Shown: piece after piece, positions 51,022 to 59,081 of the stretch
How the letters are laid out: each line of letters starts with the position of its first letter
Position numbering within the stretch: position 1 is the stretch's first letter
Assembly (NCBI RefSeq): GCF_049856295.1
Contig: NZ_JBNDMZ010000008.1
Location: 140,859 to 204,858 of the forward strand
Reading direction: 5' to 3'
Source of the DNA: JB111 sp049856295
GTDB taxonomy: Bacteria; Actinomycetota; Actinomycetes; Actinomycetales; Actinomycetaceae
Length of the DNA stretch: 64,000 bases
Made by a program: the position numbers and the translations under genes
The notes under the pieces: generated by a model
The model's input: the letters and a program-made list of their open reading frames with translations, nothing else
The model's database searches: none
What the model was told of the DNA's origin: nothing

Positions 51022-51371
51022 GGGTGCGCCGCTACCTCGTGCTCATCGCCTACGAGCCGTGGGACTGGTCCACGGCCACCGAGGAGCAGCGGGACGCGTT
51101 CTTCGCCCAGCACGGTGCGTTCTCCGCGTTCGTCGCCGAGCACGGCCGGGAGATCGCGAGTGCGGCGCTCGGGGACGCGGAGACCGCGACCACGGTGCGC
51201 CACGTCGACGGGCAGGTCGTCGTCACCGACGGCCCGTTCGCCGAGACCGCCGAGATGATCGGCGGCTACTACGAGCTCGAGCTGCCGGACCTCGACACGG
51301 CGATCGCCGCCGTGTCCCTCCTGCCGCCGAGCTACTCCCTCGAGATCCGACCGGTCGTCGACGTCGCGTGA
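51018..51371 (+). CDS. YCII-related DGPF-domain protein 2
   Basis: A second DGPF protein of 117 residues, about one third identical to the first by eye: RRYLVLIAYEPWDWSTATEE at the start, the motif VTDGPFAETAEMIGGYYELE and the end SYSLEIRPVVDV. The GTG start overlaps the previous stop; a second GTG two codons on is possible. Two DGPF genes in a row before the sigma factor is a known ECF42 layout. It overlaps the sigma gene by four bases. Confidence 0.88.
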   Translation: MRVRRYLVLIAYEPWDWSTATEEQRDAFFAQHGAFSAFVAEHGREIASAALGDAETATTVRHVDGQVVVTDGPFAETAEMIGGYYELELPDLDTAIAAVSLLPPSYSLEIRPVVDVA

Positions 51372-52612
51372 CCCAGGACGTGCTGGCGCGCGTGGTGCGC
51401 GAGGAGTGGGGCCGGCTCGTGGCCCTGCTCCTCGCGCGCTACCGGCGCCTCGACCTCGTCGAGGACGCCCTCGCCGACGCCGTCGAGGCCGCCGCGCGCA
51501 CGTGGCCTGACGGCGGCGTGCCGGACAGCCCGGCCGCGTGGCTCCACCGCGCGGCCGGCCGGCGCGTCCTCGACCAGCTCCGGGCCGAGGCGATGCGGCA
51601 GCGCCGTGCACCGCTCCTCGTGACCGAGGCCGAGCACCGCGCCGACCGGGCGGGCGTGCGGGCGGACACGGGCGACCTCGTCGAGGACGACGTCCTGCGC
51701 CTCGTCCTCATGTGCACGCACCCGGCCCTTGCCCCGGAGGTCGCTGCCGCACTCGCCCTGCGACTCGTCCTCGGCATCACCACGCACGACGTCGCGAAGC
51801 TCTTCCTCGTGCCCGAACCGACGATGGCGGCCCGGATCACCAGGGCGAAGAAGAAGATCGTGGCCGCCGGCATCCCGTTCGCCGTCCCCGACGCGAGCCT
51901 GTTGCCCGAGCGCCTCGACTCGGTGGCGCAGACCGCCTACCTCGCCTTCACCGCCGGGTACGCGCCCGGCAGCGGTCCTGACCTGCTGCGCACGGACCTC
52001 GCGGGCGAGGCGGTCCGCCTCGTCCGCGTGACCCGGGCGCTGCGCCCCGACGAGCCCGTCCTCACCGCGCTCCTCGCCCTCGTGCTCCTGCAGCACTCGC
52101 GGCGCGACGCCCGGGTGGGGCCCGGCGGTGAGCTCGTCCTGCTCGCCGACCAGGACCGCGCGCTCTGGCGCCGGGCCGAGATCGACGAGGGGCTCGACCT
52201 GCTCGAGACCCTCGCGGAGCCGCGCCCCATGTCCCCGGCGGCGGCCGGGTACCTCCTCCAGGCACGGATCGCCGCGGAGCACGCCACGGCACCGACACCG
52301 GTCGACGTGAGGTGGACGCGCATCGTCGGGTACTACGACCTGCTGCTGCGCGTGACGCCGTCGCCGGCTGCCGAGCTCGCCCGCGCCGTCGCGGTCGCCG
52401 AGGCCTCGGGCCCGGAGGACGGGCTGCGCGCCGTCGACGGTGTGGACATGCCCGGCAGCCACCGGCCCGCCGCTGTCCGGGCCGAGCTGCTCGCCAGGCT
52501 CGGCCGCACGGGAGCGGCCCGCGCCGCCTACGCGGACGCGATCACGTTGTGCCGCAACGACGCCGAGCTCGCCCACCTGCGCGGACGACTCGCGCAGCTC
52601 GCCGAGGCGTGA
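51368..52612 (+). CDS. ECF42-type sigma factor with C-terminal TPR-like extension
   Basis: A 414-residue sigma factor, twice the length of a classic ECF protein. Sigma region 2 is at about 5-75 (RRLDLVEDALADAVEAAART and LHRAAGRRVLDQLRAE), and region 4 at about 95-160 (VAAALALRLVLGITTHDVAK, then VPEPTMAARITRAKKKI). The remaining 240 or so residues form the helical, TPR-like extension of ECF42 that replaces an anti-sigma factor and is needed for activity. No anti-sigma gene is present. It overlaps the upstream DGPF gene and is expected to use the TGTCGA-type promoter. Confidence 0.9.
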   Translation: MTQDVLARVVREEWGRLVALLLARYRRLDLVEDALADAVEAAARTWPDGGVPDSPAAWLHRAAGRRVLDQLRAEAMRQRRAPLLVTEAEHRADRAGVRADTGDLVEDDVLRLVLMCTHPALAPEVAAALALRLVLGITTHDVAKLFLVPEPTMAARITRAKKKIVAAGIPFAVPDASLLPERLDSVAQTAYLAFTAGYAPGSGPDLLRTDLAGEAVRLVRVTRALRPDEPVLTALLALVLLQHSRRDARVGPGGELVLLADQDRALWRRAEIDEGLDLLETLAEPRPMSPAAAGYLLQARIAAEHATAPTPVDVRWTRIVGYYDLLLRVTPSPAAELARAVAVAEASGPEDGLRAVDGVDMPGSHRPAAVRAELLARLGRTGAARAAYADAITLCRNDAELAHLRGRLAQLAEA

Positions 52613-52660
52613 GGGGGCCGCCCGGTGCCGCGGTGCCGGGCGACCGTCGGCAGCCCCGGT

Positions 52661-52739
52661 GCCGCCGGCCGCCGGCGGCCCCGGGCGCCGGGCTCGGCAC
52701 CGTACGCGGTCCGCCGAGCCCGGCACCATACGCGGTCCG
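52661..52739. repeat. Stem-loop and 19-base direct repeat between the sigma gene and arfB
   Basis: An 8-base stem (52661-52668 with 52672-52679) follows the ECF42 stop and may terminate both convergent genes. Next come two near-identical 19-base units, CGGCACCGTACGCGGTCCG (52695-52713) and the same with one A change (52721-52739), period 26. GGGCTCGG at 52690-52697 pairs with CCGAGCCC at 52714-52721. Confidence 0.65.
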
Positions 52740-52749
52740 ACGGCCCCCG

Positions 52750-53187
52750 TCAGTCGATCGGCCGCCTCCGGTTGCGTTTGATCTCCGACCGGACCTTCTT
52801 CGCGGCCAGGCGGCGCCGCTGGGATCCGCGGGTCGGTCTGGTCGGTCGACGCACGGTGGGCGGCATGACGGCGTCCCGCAGGAGCGCCGCGAGGCGCAGG
52901 CGGGCGGCGCCGCGATTTCGGTACTGGGAGCGGTGCTCTGCCGCCGTCACGGTGAGCACCGCTCCGTCGAGGCGCGTCGCCAGCGCCTCGAGCACCCGTG
53001 GCCGCTGGGCGTCTGTCAGCGCGGTCGTCGTCGAGAGGTCGAGGCTCAGCTGGACCCGCGAGTCCGCCGTGTTCACGCCCTGTCCACCTGGACCGGACGC
53101 GTGGGAGAACTGCTCCACCAGCTCGCCGGAGGGCACGACGAGGCCCCGCGGGGCACCCGGCCCCGGCGGCACGCGCAGGTCGTCCAT
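52750..53187 (-). CDS. arfB: Alternative ribosome-rescue factor ArfB (GGQ peptidyl-tRNA hydrolase)
   Basis: A 145-residue protein that releases peptides from ribosomes stalled without a stop codon. The catalytic motif GPGGQGVNTADSRVQLSLDL is near 30-50, and the basic C-terminal tail (RRPTRPTRGSQRRRLAAKKV, then RSEIKRNRRR) is the part that enters the empty mRNA channel. Length and tail fit YaeJ/ICT1 and not RF1 or RF2. I chose ATG at 53187; ATG at 53199 would add four residues. It faces away from the BCCT gene. Confidence 0.9.
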   Translation of the reverse strand: MDDLRVPPGPGAPRGLVVPSGELVEQFSHASGPGGQGVNTADSRVQLSLDLSTTTALTDAQRPRVLEALATRLDGAVLTVTAAEHRSQYRNRGAARLRLAALLRDAVMPPTVRRPTRPTRGSQRRRLAAKKVRSEIKRNRRRPID

Positions 53188-53281
53188 GCCTGCCAGCATG
53201 GCGCACCGCTTCGTCGTCTCAGAGGCGGCAGCACGTGTGGCGTCACCCGCCCGTTCCCGTGCGACCGGAGCGACTCCCGGT

Positions 53282-53309
53282 TTGCACGTCACTGTCTGCT
53301 GAGTAACGT
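53282..53309 (+). promoter_or_regulatory. Promoter of the BCCT transporter
   Basis: TTGCAC at 53282-53287 and TAACGT at 53304-53309 are 16 bases apart, a good housekeeping-type promoter, leaving a leader of about 80 bases before the ATG at 53394. Confidence 0.55.
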
Positions 53310-53393
53310 AGGCGCGACTGTCAGGTGCACCACACGAGTCGGTCGCAAACGGATCGTGGCCGGCGACTCCACGATCGAAGGAGCCGACCACCG

Positions 53394-55190
53394 ATGCTCA
53401 ATCGACTGCACGACCTCCTGCGCCTCCGGACATCGCCCGCGATCTTCTTCGGCTCGGCGGCGATCCTCATCGGCTTCGTCATCATCACGATCGTCTTCAC
53501 GGGCCCCCTCGACTCCGCCGTGGGCGCCGCCTCGAGCTGGCTGATGACGAACCTCGGCTGGTTCTACATCCTCGGCGTGACGGTCTTCCTCGCGTTCCTC
53601 ATCTTCATCGCCGTCGGCCGGTTCGGCCGGGTCAAGCTGGGGCCCGACGACGAACCCCCCGAGCACTCGGGGCCCGCCTGGTTCGCCATGCTGTTCGCCG
53701 CGGGGATCGGCAGCATCCTCATGTTCTGGGGGGTGGCCGAGCCGATCAGCCACTTCGGGGATCCGCCGCGCGGGGCGTCCCTCGGCATCGAGCCGTCGAC
53801 GACGGCTGCTGCGGCCGACGCCATGAACTTCACCTTCTACCACTTCACGCTTCACACCTGGACGATCTTCACGCTGCCCGCCCTGTGCTTCGCGTACTTC
53901 ATCCACAAGCGCAACCTGCCCCCGCGCGTGAGCTCGATCTTCCAGCCGCTGCTGGGTGAGCGGATCCACGGGCCGATCGGCAAGCTCATCGACATCGTCG
54001 CCATCGTCGGCACCGTCTTCGGCATCGCCGTCTCGGTCGGCCTCGGCACGCTGCAGATCAACGGCGGTCTGTCCCAGCTGTGGGGCGTGCCCGAGAACGC
54101 CGCCTGGCAGCTCATCATCATCTCGGTGGTGTGCGGCGTCGCCCTCATCTCGGTGGCGCTCGGCCTGGAGAAGGGCATCAAGGTCCTCTCGAACGCCAAC
54201 ATCGTCATGGCCGTGGCCCTGCTCCTCTTCGTCCTGTTCGCGGGGTCCACCCTGTTCGTCCTCAAGGGCACGATCGAGTCCCTCGGGTCCTACCTCGTCA
54301 ACCTGCCCGAGCTCGCCTTCTGGAACGACACGTTCGCGGACACCGGGTGGCAGAACACGTGGACCGTCTTCTACTGGGCCTGGACGATCACGTGGTCGCC
54401 GTTCGTCGGGATCTTCATCGCCCGCATCTCCAAGGGCCGCACGATCCGCCAGTTCGTCTCCGGCGTGCTCGCGATCCCGGCGGGGTTCTCGGTGATCTGG
54501 TTCGGCATCTTCGGCTTCTCTGCCTTCGACATCGAGCTGAACGGCGAGGGGGGACTCGTCGAACGAGTCGTCGACCAGGAGGACGTCCCGGGCGCCCTGT
54601 TCGCGTTCCTCGAGCACTACCCGGGGGCCGGGGTCATCTCGGTCATCGCGATCATCCTCGTGGTGATCTTCTTCGTCACCTCGGTGGACTCCGCCGCGCT
54701 CGTGACCGACACGATGGCGAACGGGCACGAGGACTTCAACCCGCTCGGTCAGCGCATCTTCTGGGCGATCGCCGTCGGCCTCATCACCGCCACCCTGCTC
54801 GTGTTCTCCGGGCAGGGCGGGCTCAAGGCGCTCGAGTCGACGATCATCCTCGTCGGACTCCCGTTCTTCGTCATCGCGTACTTCCAGATGTACGCCCTCA
54901 TGCGCGCGCTGCGGGAGGACGCGGGCGAGCTCCCGCCGATCCGGACGAGGCGCTGGAAGAAGGTCCTGCCCCCGGAGGAGCTCGAGCGCCGGCACGACGA
55001 GGACGAGCACGACACGACCGACGTGGTCGTCACCCCCGAGGCCGCGGAGGAGGCGCCCGAGATGCGCGACCCGTACGTCGAGCGGCCATCGAGGCGGTGG
55101 CGCCGCGAGAAGGGGCGGACGCTGTCGGCCCGCACGGGCAGCGCGCCGAAGGAGTACGGCCGGGCCGTCGACATCGACGACCCGCGCTGA
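53394..55190 (+). CDS. BCCT-family betaine/choline/carnitine transporter
   Basis: A 598-residue inner-membrane symporter with 12 hydrophobic segments. Family landmarks are FAAGIGSILMFWGVAEPISH near 103, where the usual GMGIG is GIGSI, and the signature WAWTITWSPFVGIFIARISK near 330 with GRTIRQF. It imports osmoprotectants with sodium or protons and would serve against salt or drying. The last 85 residues are a charged cytoplasmic tail, DEDEHDTTDVVVTPEAAEEA and then basic, which in related carriers senses osmotic stress. GAAGGAG precedes the ATG. Confidence 0.93.
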   Translation: MLNRLHDLLRLRTSPAIFFGSAAILIGFVIITIVFTGPLDSAVGAASSWLMTNLGWFYILGVTVFLAFLIFIAVGRFGRVKLGPDDEPPEHSGPAWFAMLFAAGIGSILMFWGVAEPISHFGDPPRGASLGIEPSTTAAAADAMNFTFYHFTLHTWTIFTLPALCFAYFIHKRNLPPRVSSIFQPLLGERIHGPIGKLIDIVAIVGTVFGIAVSVGLGTLQINGGLSQLWGVPENAAWQLIIISVVCGVALISVALGLEKGIKVLSNANIVMAVALLLFVLFAGSTLFVLKGTIESLGSYLVNLPELAFWNDTFADTGWQNTWTVFYWAWTITWSPFVGIFIARISKGRTIRQFVSGVLAIPAGFSVIWFGIFGFSAFDIELNGEGGLVERVVDQEDVPGALFAFLEHYPGAGVISVIAIILVVIFFVTSVDSAALVTDTMANGHEDFNPLGQRIFWAIAVGLITATLLVFSGQGGLKALESTIILVGLPFFVIAYFQMYALMRALREDAGELPPIRTRRWKKVLPPEELERRHDEDEHDTTDVVVTPEAAEEAPEMRDPYVERPSRRWRREKGRTLSARTGSAPKEYGRAVDIDDPR

Positions 55191-55218
55191 CGGCCGACCG
55201 ACGGCGACGTCTGGTCCC

Positions 55219-55247
55219 GTCGGCCGACGACACATTCGTCGGCCGAC
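55219..55247. terminator. Terminator hairpin after the BCCT gene
   Basis: A perfect 12-base stem (55219-55230 with 55236-55247) and a five-base loop follow the BCCT stop at 55190 and lie between it and the convergent MFS gene. Confidence 0.85.
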
Positions 55248-55248
55248 A

Positions 55249-55390
55249 GGACCGTCGTCGCGTGGCGGGGGCCGGGTGCGTTACCGCTNNNNNNNNNNAC
55301 AGATGGCTCTTTTTTCCCCTTGCCCCCGACGCCCCGTTCTCCCCCCCCCGGGACCGTCGTCGCGTGGCGGGGCCCGGGCGCGCTACCGCT
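55249..55390. repeat. 40-base direct repeat flanking the assembly gap
   Basis: The segments 55249-55288 and 55351-55390 match at 37 of 40 bases. Between them are ten Ns and an odd stretch with a run of six T and a run of nine C, unlike the genome. The repeat is likely the reason the assembler broke here. Either copy could be part of a longer repeat that is missing. Confidence 0.8.
55289..55298. other. Assembly gap (ten Ns)
   Basis: Ten undetermined bases of unknown true length. The right flank up to about 55350 looks like poor sequence (homopolymers in a GC-balanced genome). The 3' end of the MFS gene and perhaps other DNA is missing here. Confidence 0.95.
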
Positions 55391-56888
55391 CGGGTGCCTG
55401 AGTCGGGCCACGCTCGCGCCCGGCCGTGAGTCCCGGACGAAGAACGATCCGACGACGCCGAGTGCGCCGATCGCCCCGGCCACCGCGAACGCGACGTTCG
55501 CACCGTGGATGGCTCCCGACGGCCCGTAGACCTCGGGGTCGCGGGCGGCGCCGGACATCACGGTGACGAGCACCGCGGTCCCGACGGAGCCGGCCACCTG
55601 GCGCAGCGTGTTGTTGAGCGCCGTGCCGTGGGGGATGAGGCTCGGCGGCAGCACGTTGAGCGCCGCCGTCGTCACCGGCATCATCACCATGGCCGTGCCG
55701 AGCATCCGCACGGCGTTGACCGTTGCGATGTAGGCGAAGGTGGTGTCGGTCGACAGCCGCGCCAGCATGAACGTGGTCGCCGTCAGCAGGACGAACCCGA
55801 CGATGCTCAGCGCCTTCGCGCCGAACCGGTCGAAGATGCGGCCCGTGACCGGCGACATGAGGCCCATGACGGCCGCGCCCGGGAGGAGCGCCAGCCCGGA
55901 CTCCATGCCCGAGTAGTCGCGCATCTCCTGCATGTAGAGCGGGAGGACGAGCATCCCGCCGACCATCGCCATGAACACGCACATCCCGAGCGCGGTGTTG
56001 AGGGCGAACATCGGGTGGCGCAGCACGCGCAGCTCGAGGATCGGGTCCTCGATGGTCAGCTGCCGGTGGACGAACGCCACCAGCGTGAGGGCCCCGACGA
56101 CGAGGGGCACGATCACCTGGGCGCTCGCCCAGCCCGCGTCCCCGGCGGCGCCGAACCCGAACAGCAGGCCGCCGAAAGCGAGGGTCGACAGGACGATCGA
56201 GGCGACGTCGAGACGGGGGTCCGACCGCTCGGTGACGTTCCGCAGGATGACGTAGGCGACGATCATGTCGATCACCGCGATCGGCAGCATCATGACGAAC
56301 AGCGACTGCCACGGCAGGTGGTCGATGATCCAGCCGGACAGGCTCGGGCCGATCGCCGGGGCGAACGCGATGACGAGCCCGAACGTCCCCATGGCCGTGC
56401 CGCGCTTCTCGAGCGGGAAAACCGCGAAGAGGATCGTCTGGGCCAGCGGCATGATGATCCCGCCGCCGGCAGCCTGGATCACGCGACCGACGAGCAGCAC
56501 GGGGTACACCGGTGCCACCGCGCAGACCACCGTCCCCACCGTGAACAGGCCCGTCGCGGTGAGGAACAGGGCGCGGGTGGTGAACCGGCGGATGAGGTAG
56601 GCCGTGACCGGGATCATGATGCCGTTGACCAGCATGAAGATCGTCGTCACCCACTGGACCTGGCTGGCCGAGATCCCGAAGTCCGCCATGAAGGCCGGCA
56701 GCGCCGTGTTGAGCAGCGTCTGGTTGAGGATGATGACGAAGGCGCCCGAGATGAGCACCGTCAGCAGGACGTTGCGGTTGACGGGCGCGGGGGAGCGGGT
56801 GCCGTCGCGGGCGGTGCCGTCGCGGGCGGCGCCGTCGTCGGACGAGGAGCCGCGCTCGTGCTCCGGTAGAGTGTCGTCGCTGGTCAGG
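55299..56888 (-). CDS. MFS multidrug exporter (DHA2/EmrB-QacA type), 3' end lost in gap
   Basis: At least 500 residues with 14 hydrophobic segments: VLLTVLISGAFVIILNQTLL first, then the motif-A loop GRVIQAAGGGIIMPLAQTIL, motif C in GLVIAFAPAIGPSLSGWIID and a late LRQVAGSVGTAVLVTV. The family exports drugs by proton antiport. No stop codon is seen before the gap, so the end is undefined. No ATG, GTG or TTG lies before the first helix; CTG at 56888, with AGAGG seven bases upstream, is the best start. The DGAARDGTARDGT head is repetitive. TetR is upstream in the same operon. Confidence 0.85.
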
Positions 56889-56972
56889 GTGCAGCCTCTC
56901 GGTCCGTCCGCCCGCGGCTCGCGGGGGACTGTCGTCGTCGGAAGTGTCGGTCGGGTCTCGTGCGCGGCCGGG

Positions 56973-57605
56973 TCAGCCCGTGAGCCGCACGTCGGGCTCG
57001 GCGATGCCCTCGTGCTCGAGCTCGGCGAACGCGGCGTCGACAAGGTCGGCGAGCGAGGCCTCGTCGCCCGTCGTCCACCGGCGGATCGAGACCCGCAGGA
57101 CGCCCACGGCCGCGAGGAGGGTGGGCCGCAGGTCGTCGGGCCCGGTGCCGAGGCGCTCGGCGAGAGCCTCGGCCAGGCTCTGCTCGAGGCGCACGTACTG
57201 CGCCAGCTGGCGCGTGAGCAGGGGCAGGTGCGCGTGGACCAGGCGTTGCCGTGACTGCAGGCGCTCCCGGTCCGGCCGGACCTCACCGAGCCGGTAGCTG
57301 CTGACGATGCCGACCCGGATCGCTCGCAACGGCGGCTCGTCGGGCGGCCGGGCGAGGATCGATCGACAGAAGACGTCCGCCGACTCGGAGGTCTCCGGGA
57401 CGATGGCGTCCTCCTTGCAGGAGAAGTAGTTGAAGAACGTGCGGGCGGACACACCGGAGGCCGCGCTGATCGCGTCGACGGTGAGGGACTCCATGCCGTG
57501 CTCGAGCGCCAGGTCGAGGGCGGTGCTTCGGATGGTCCGGTGCGTCTCCTGCTTGCGCTGCTCCCGCCTGCCGAGGGGGGCCGGTGCGGTGCTCGGGTCG
57601 GTCAT
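56973..57605 (-). CDS. TetR-family repressor of the MFS exporter
   Basis: A 210-residue repressor. The N-terminal HTH (about 18-65) has QETHRTIRSTALDLALEHGM and the recognition part SAASGVSARTFFNYFSCKED, typical of TetR. The C-terminal ligand domain is all-helical with no close match that I recognise. It lies 84 bases upstream of the MFS start on the same strand, so repressor and pump are probably one operon. A near-perfect 23-base palindrome sits 20-42 bases upstream of its own ATG. Ligand is unknown. Confidence 0.9.
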   Translation of the reverse strand: MTDPSTAPAPLGRREQRKQETHRTIRSTALDLALEHGMESLTVDAISAASGVSARTFFNYFSCKEDAIVPETSESADVFCRSILARPPDEPPLRAIRVGIVSSYRLGEVRPDRERLQSRQRLVHAHLPLLTRQLAQYVRLEQSLAEALAERLGTGPDDLRPTLLAAVGVLRVSIRRWTTGDEASLADLVDAAFAELEHEGIAEPDVRLTG

Positions 57606-57624
57606 CGACGACGACGCCAGGTCC

Positions 57625-57647
57625 GAACATGCAGACTCTGCAAGTTC
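57625..57647. promoter_or_regulatory. TetR operator, 23-base palindrome
   Basis: The inner core TGCAGA-C-TCTGCA (57630-57642) is perfect, and the outer GAAC (57625-57628) and GTTC (57644-57647) continue the symmetry with one unmatched base between on each side. It lies 20 bases upstream of the tetR start, where binding would block the promoter of the operon. Confidence 0.7.
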
Positions 57648-57750
57648 AGCGATGTGGCGAGGAGGCGTCGTCGTCCGGCGCGGCCGCGCAGGGCACCCGG
57701 CCCGGGCAGGATCAGGAGGTCGCCCATGTCGCCGGTGTCGTGCGTGCCGT

Positions 57751-58068
57751 TCAGCGGATCTCGAAGTCAGGCTGTCGTGCGTCGTCGTCGCCCGCAGTGC
57801 GGCGGGCGACGGCACCGCCGGGGGCTGTTCGGGCGTCGACGGGCCGGACGTCGACCGCGTCCACGCGCGCCGCCGGCGGACCTGAGCGGCACCACTCGAG
57901 CACCGCGTCGACGTCGCGGCGCGCACCCGTCAGGAGGGCCTCCACCCGGCCGTCGCCCGTGTTTCGGACCCAACCCGACACCGACCGTGAGCGCGCTGCC
58001 TCCCGGCACGCCGCCCGGAAGCCGACGCCCTGGACCCGGCCGCTGACGATCACTCGCACGGTGGCCAT
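57751..58068 (-). CDS. acyP: Acylphosphatase
   Basis: A 105-residue enzyme that hydrolyses carboxyl-phosphate bonds. The signature VSGRVQGVGFRAACREAARS holds the catalytic Arg near 18, and VSGWVRNTGDGRVEALLTGA holds the catalytic Asn near 36. The end is slightly longer than in typical 90-residue members and is Arg/Ala-rich before PDFEIR. ATG at 58068 is the family-typical start; a GTG six codons upstream is also open. It lies between the TetR and TipA-like genes with no clear operon link. Confidence 0.92.
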   Translation of the reverse strand: MATVRVIVSGRVQGVGFRAACREAARSRSVSGWVRNTGDGRVEALLTGARRDVDAVLEWCRSGPPAARVDAVDVRPVDARTAPGGAVARRTAGDDDARQPDFEIR

Positions 58069-58153
58069 CGCTCGTGTCCCCCTCACCGTCCGCGGGGCGG
58101 TGCCAGGTCCGGGACACCGCCCCGCACGGGCCGGCTCCCGCCGGCCCGGACGG

Positions 58154-58915
58154 TTACGCGAGGTTGTCCTCGGCGAAGACCGTCATCGCGTCCCGGACGT
58201 AGGCCGCGTAGCTGCGGCCCTCGTCCGAGTATGTCGCGCCGAAGCGCGGGTCGTCGACGTACATCTGGCCGAGGCCGATGAACGCTTCCCTGCTCGGGGA
58301 CGTGCCGCCCCACCCGGATCCGATCCAGTCGTACTGGCGGCGGGCCAGCGCCTGGACCTCGTCGCTGCGGACGTCGAGGCCCCGCGCGGAGGCGTCGCCG
58401 AAGCCCTCGGCGACGTCCTGGATCTCGCGCTGGAAGGCCGCCTTGTCGGCATCGGTCAGCGAGCGCCACCAGGCGTCGGAGTCGGTGTAGGCCTGGTGGC
58501 CCCACCGCTCCTCGACCTCGTCCTTGTGCTGTGTGTGGTCGAACCCGTCGAACATGTCGCGTGCCACGAGCTCTCCTCCTTCGTCGATCATGGTGATGGT
58601 GGACCGCACCGATCCGGCGACGACGCGGAGCCGCTCGCTCTCGAGGTCGAGCCGCTCCGCGTGCGCCCGCAGCGCCTCGGTGACCGGCACGTCCTCCTCG
58701 AGGACCTCGCCGATCCGCGGCAGACCCAGCCCGAGCTCGCGCAGGACGAGTATCTGCTGCAGCCGCAGCAGGCCCGCCCGGTCGTAGAACCGCACGCCCC
58801 CGTGGCCGGTGCGCGCCGGCACGAGCAGGCCGACGGCCTGGTAGTGCCGCAGCGTCCGGCTCGTCGTACCCGTGAGCCGGACGATCTCCTGCATCGACCA
58901 TTCCTGGTCCGGCAT
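58154..58915 (-). CDS. TipA-like MerR regulator with TipAS drug-binding domain
   Basis: A 253-residue regulator. The MerR part (about 6-75) reads SMQEIVRLTGTTSRTLRHYQ, then GGVRFYDRAGLLRLQQILVL. A coiled coil leads to a TipAS domain (about 120-250) with DHTQHKDEVEERWGHQAYTD near 125 and the late ARRQYDWIGSGWGGTSP. TipAS binds thiopeptides such as thiostrepton covalently via a Cys in Streptomyces; I see no Cys in this domain, so binding must differ. GGAGGAGCC precedes the ATG. No target gene is adjacent, except itself. Confidence 0.9.
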   Translation of the reverse strand: MPDQEWSMQEIVRLTGTTSRTLRHYQAVGLLVPARTGHGGVRFYDRAGLLRLQQILVLRELGLGLPRIGEVLEEDVPVTEALRAHAERLDLESERLRVVAGSVRSTITMIDEGGELVARDMFDGFDHTQHKDEVEERWGHQAYTDSDAWWRSLTDADKAAFQREIQDVAEGFGDASARGLDVRSDEVQALARRQYDWIGSGWGGTSPSREAFIGLGQMYVDDPRFGATYSDEGRSYAAYVRDAMTVFAEDNLA

Positions 58916-59081
58916 GGCTCCTCCGTTCGTCGCGATCGGTGCACGCACCACCGTTCCGCTTGACGCCGCGTCAATCGCAAGGGGCGGTGGCATCGCCGTC
59001 GTGTGGTCCCGCTCACGGCCACCAGCCGGTGCTCGGTGGTCATTCGTCCGGCGTCGGTCAGCGCCGGCCTGTCCCGGGCGC

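Noticed and set aside
54749..57454. A 901-codon minus-strand frame spanning the BCCT gene, the gap and the MFS gene
   Set aside because: It reads through ten Ns and runs antisense to BCCT. Only the MFS part is real.
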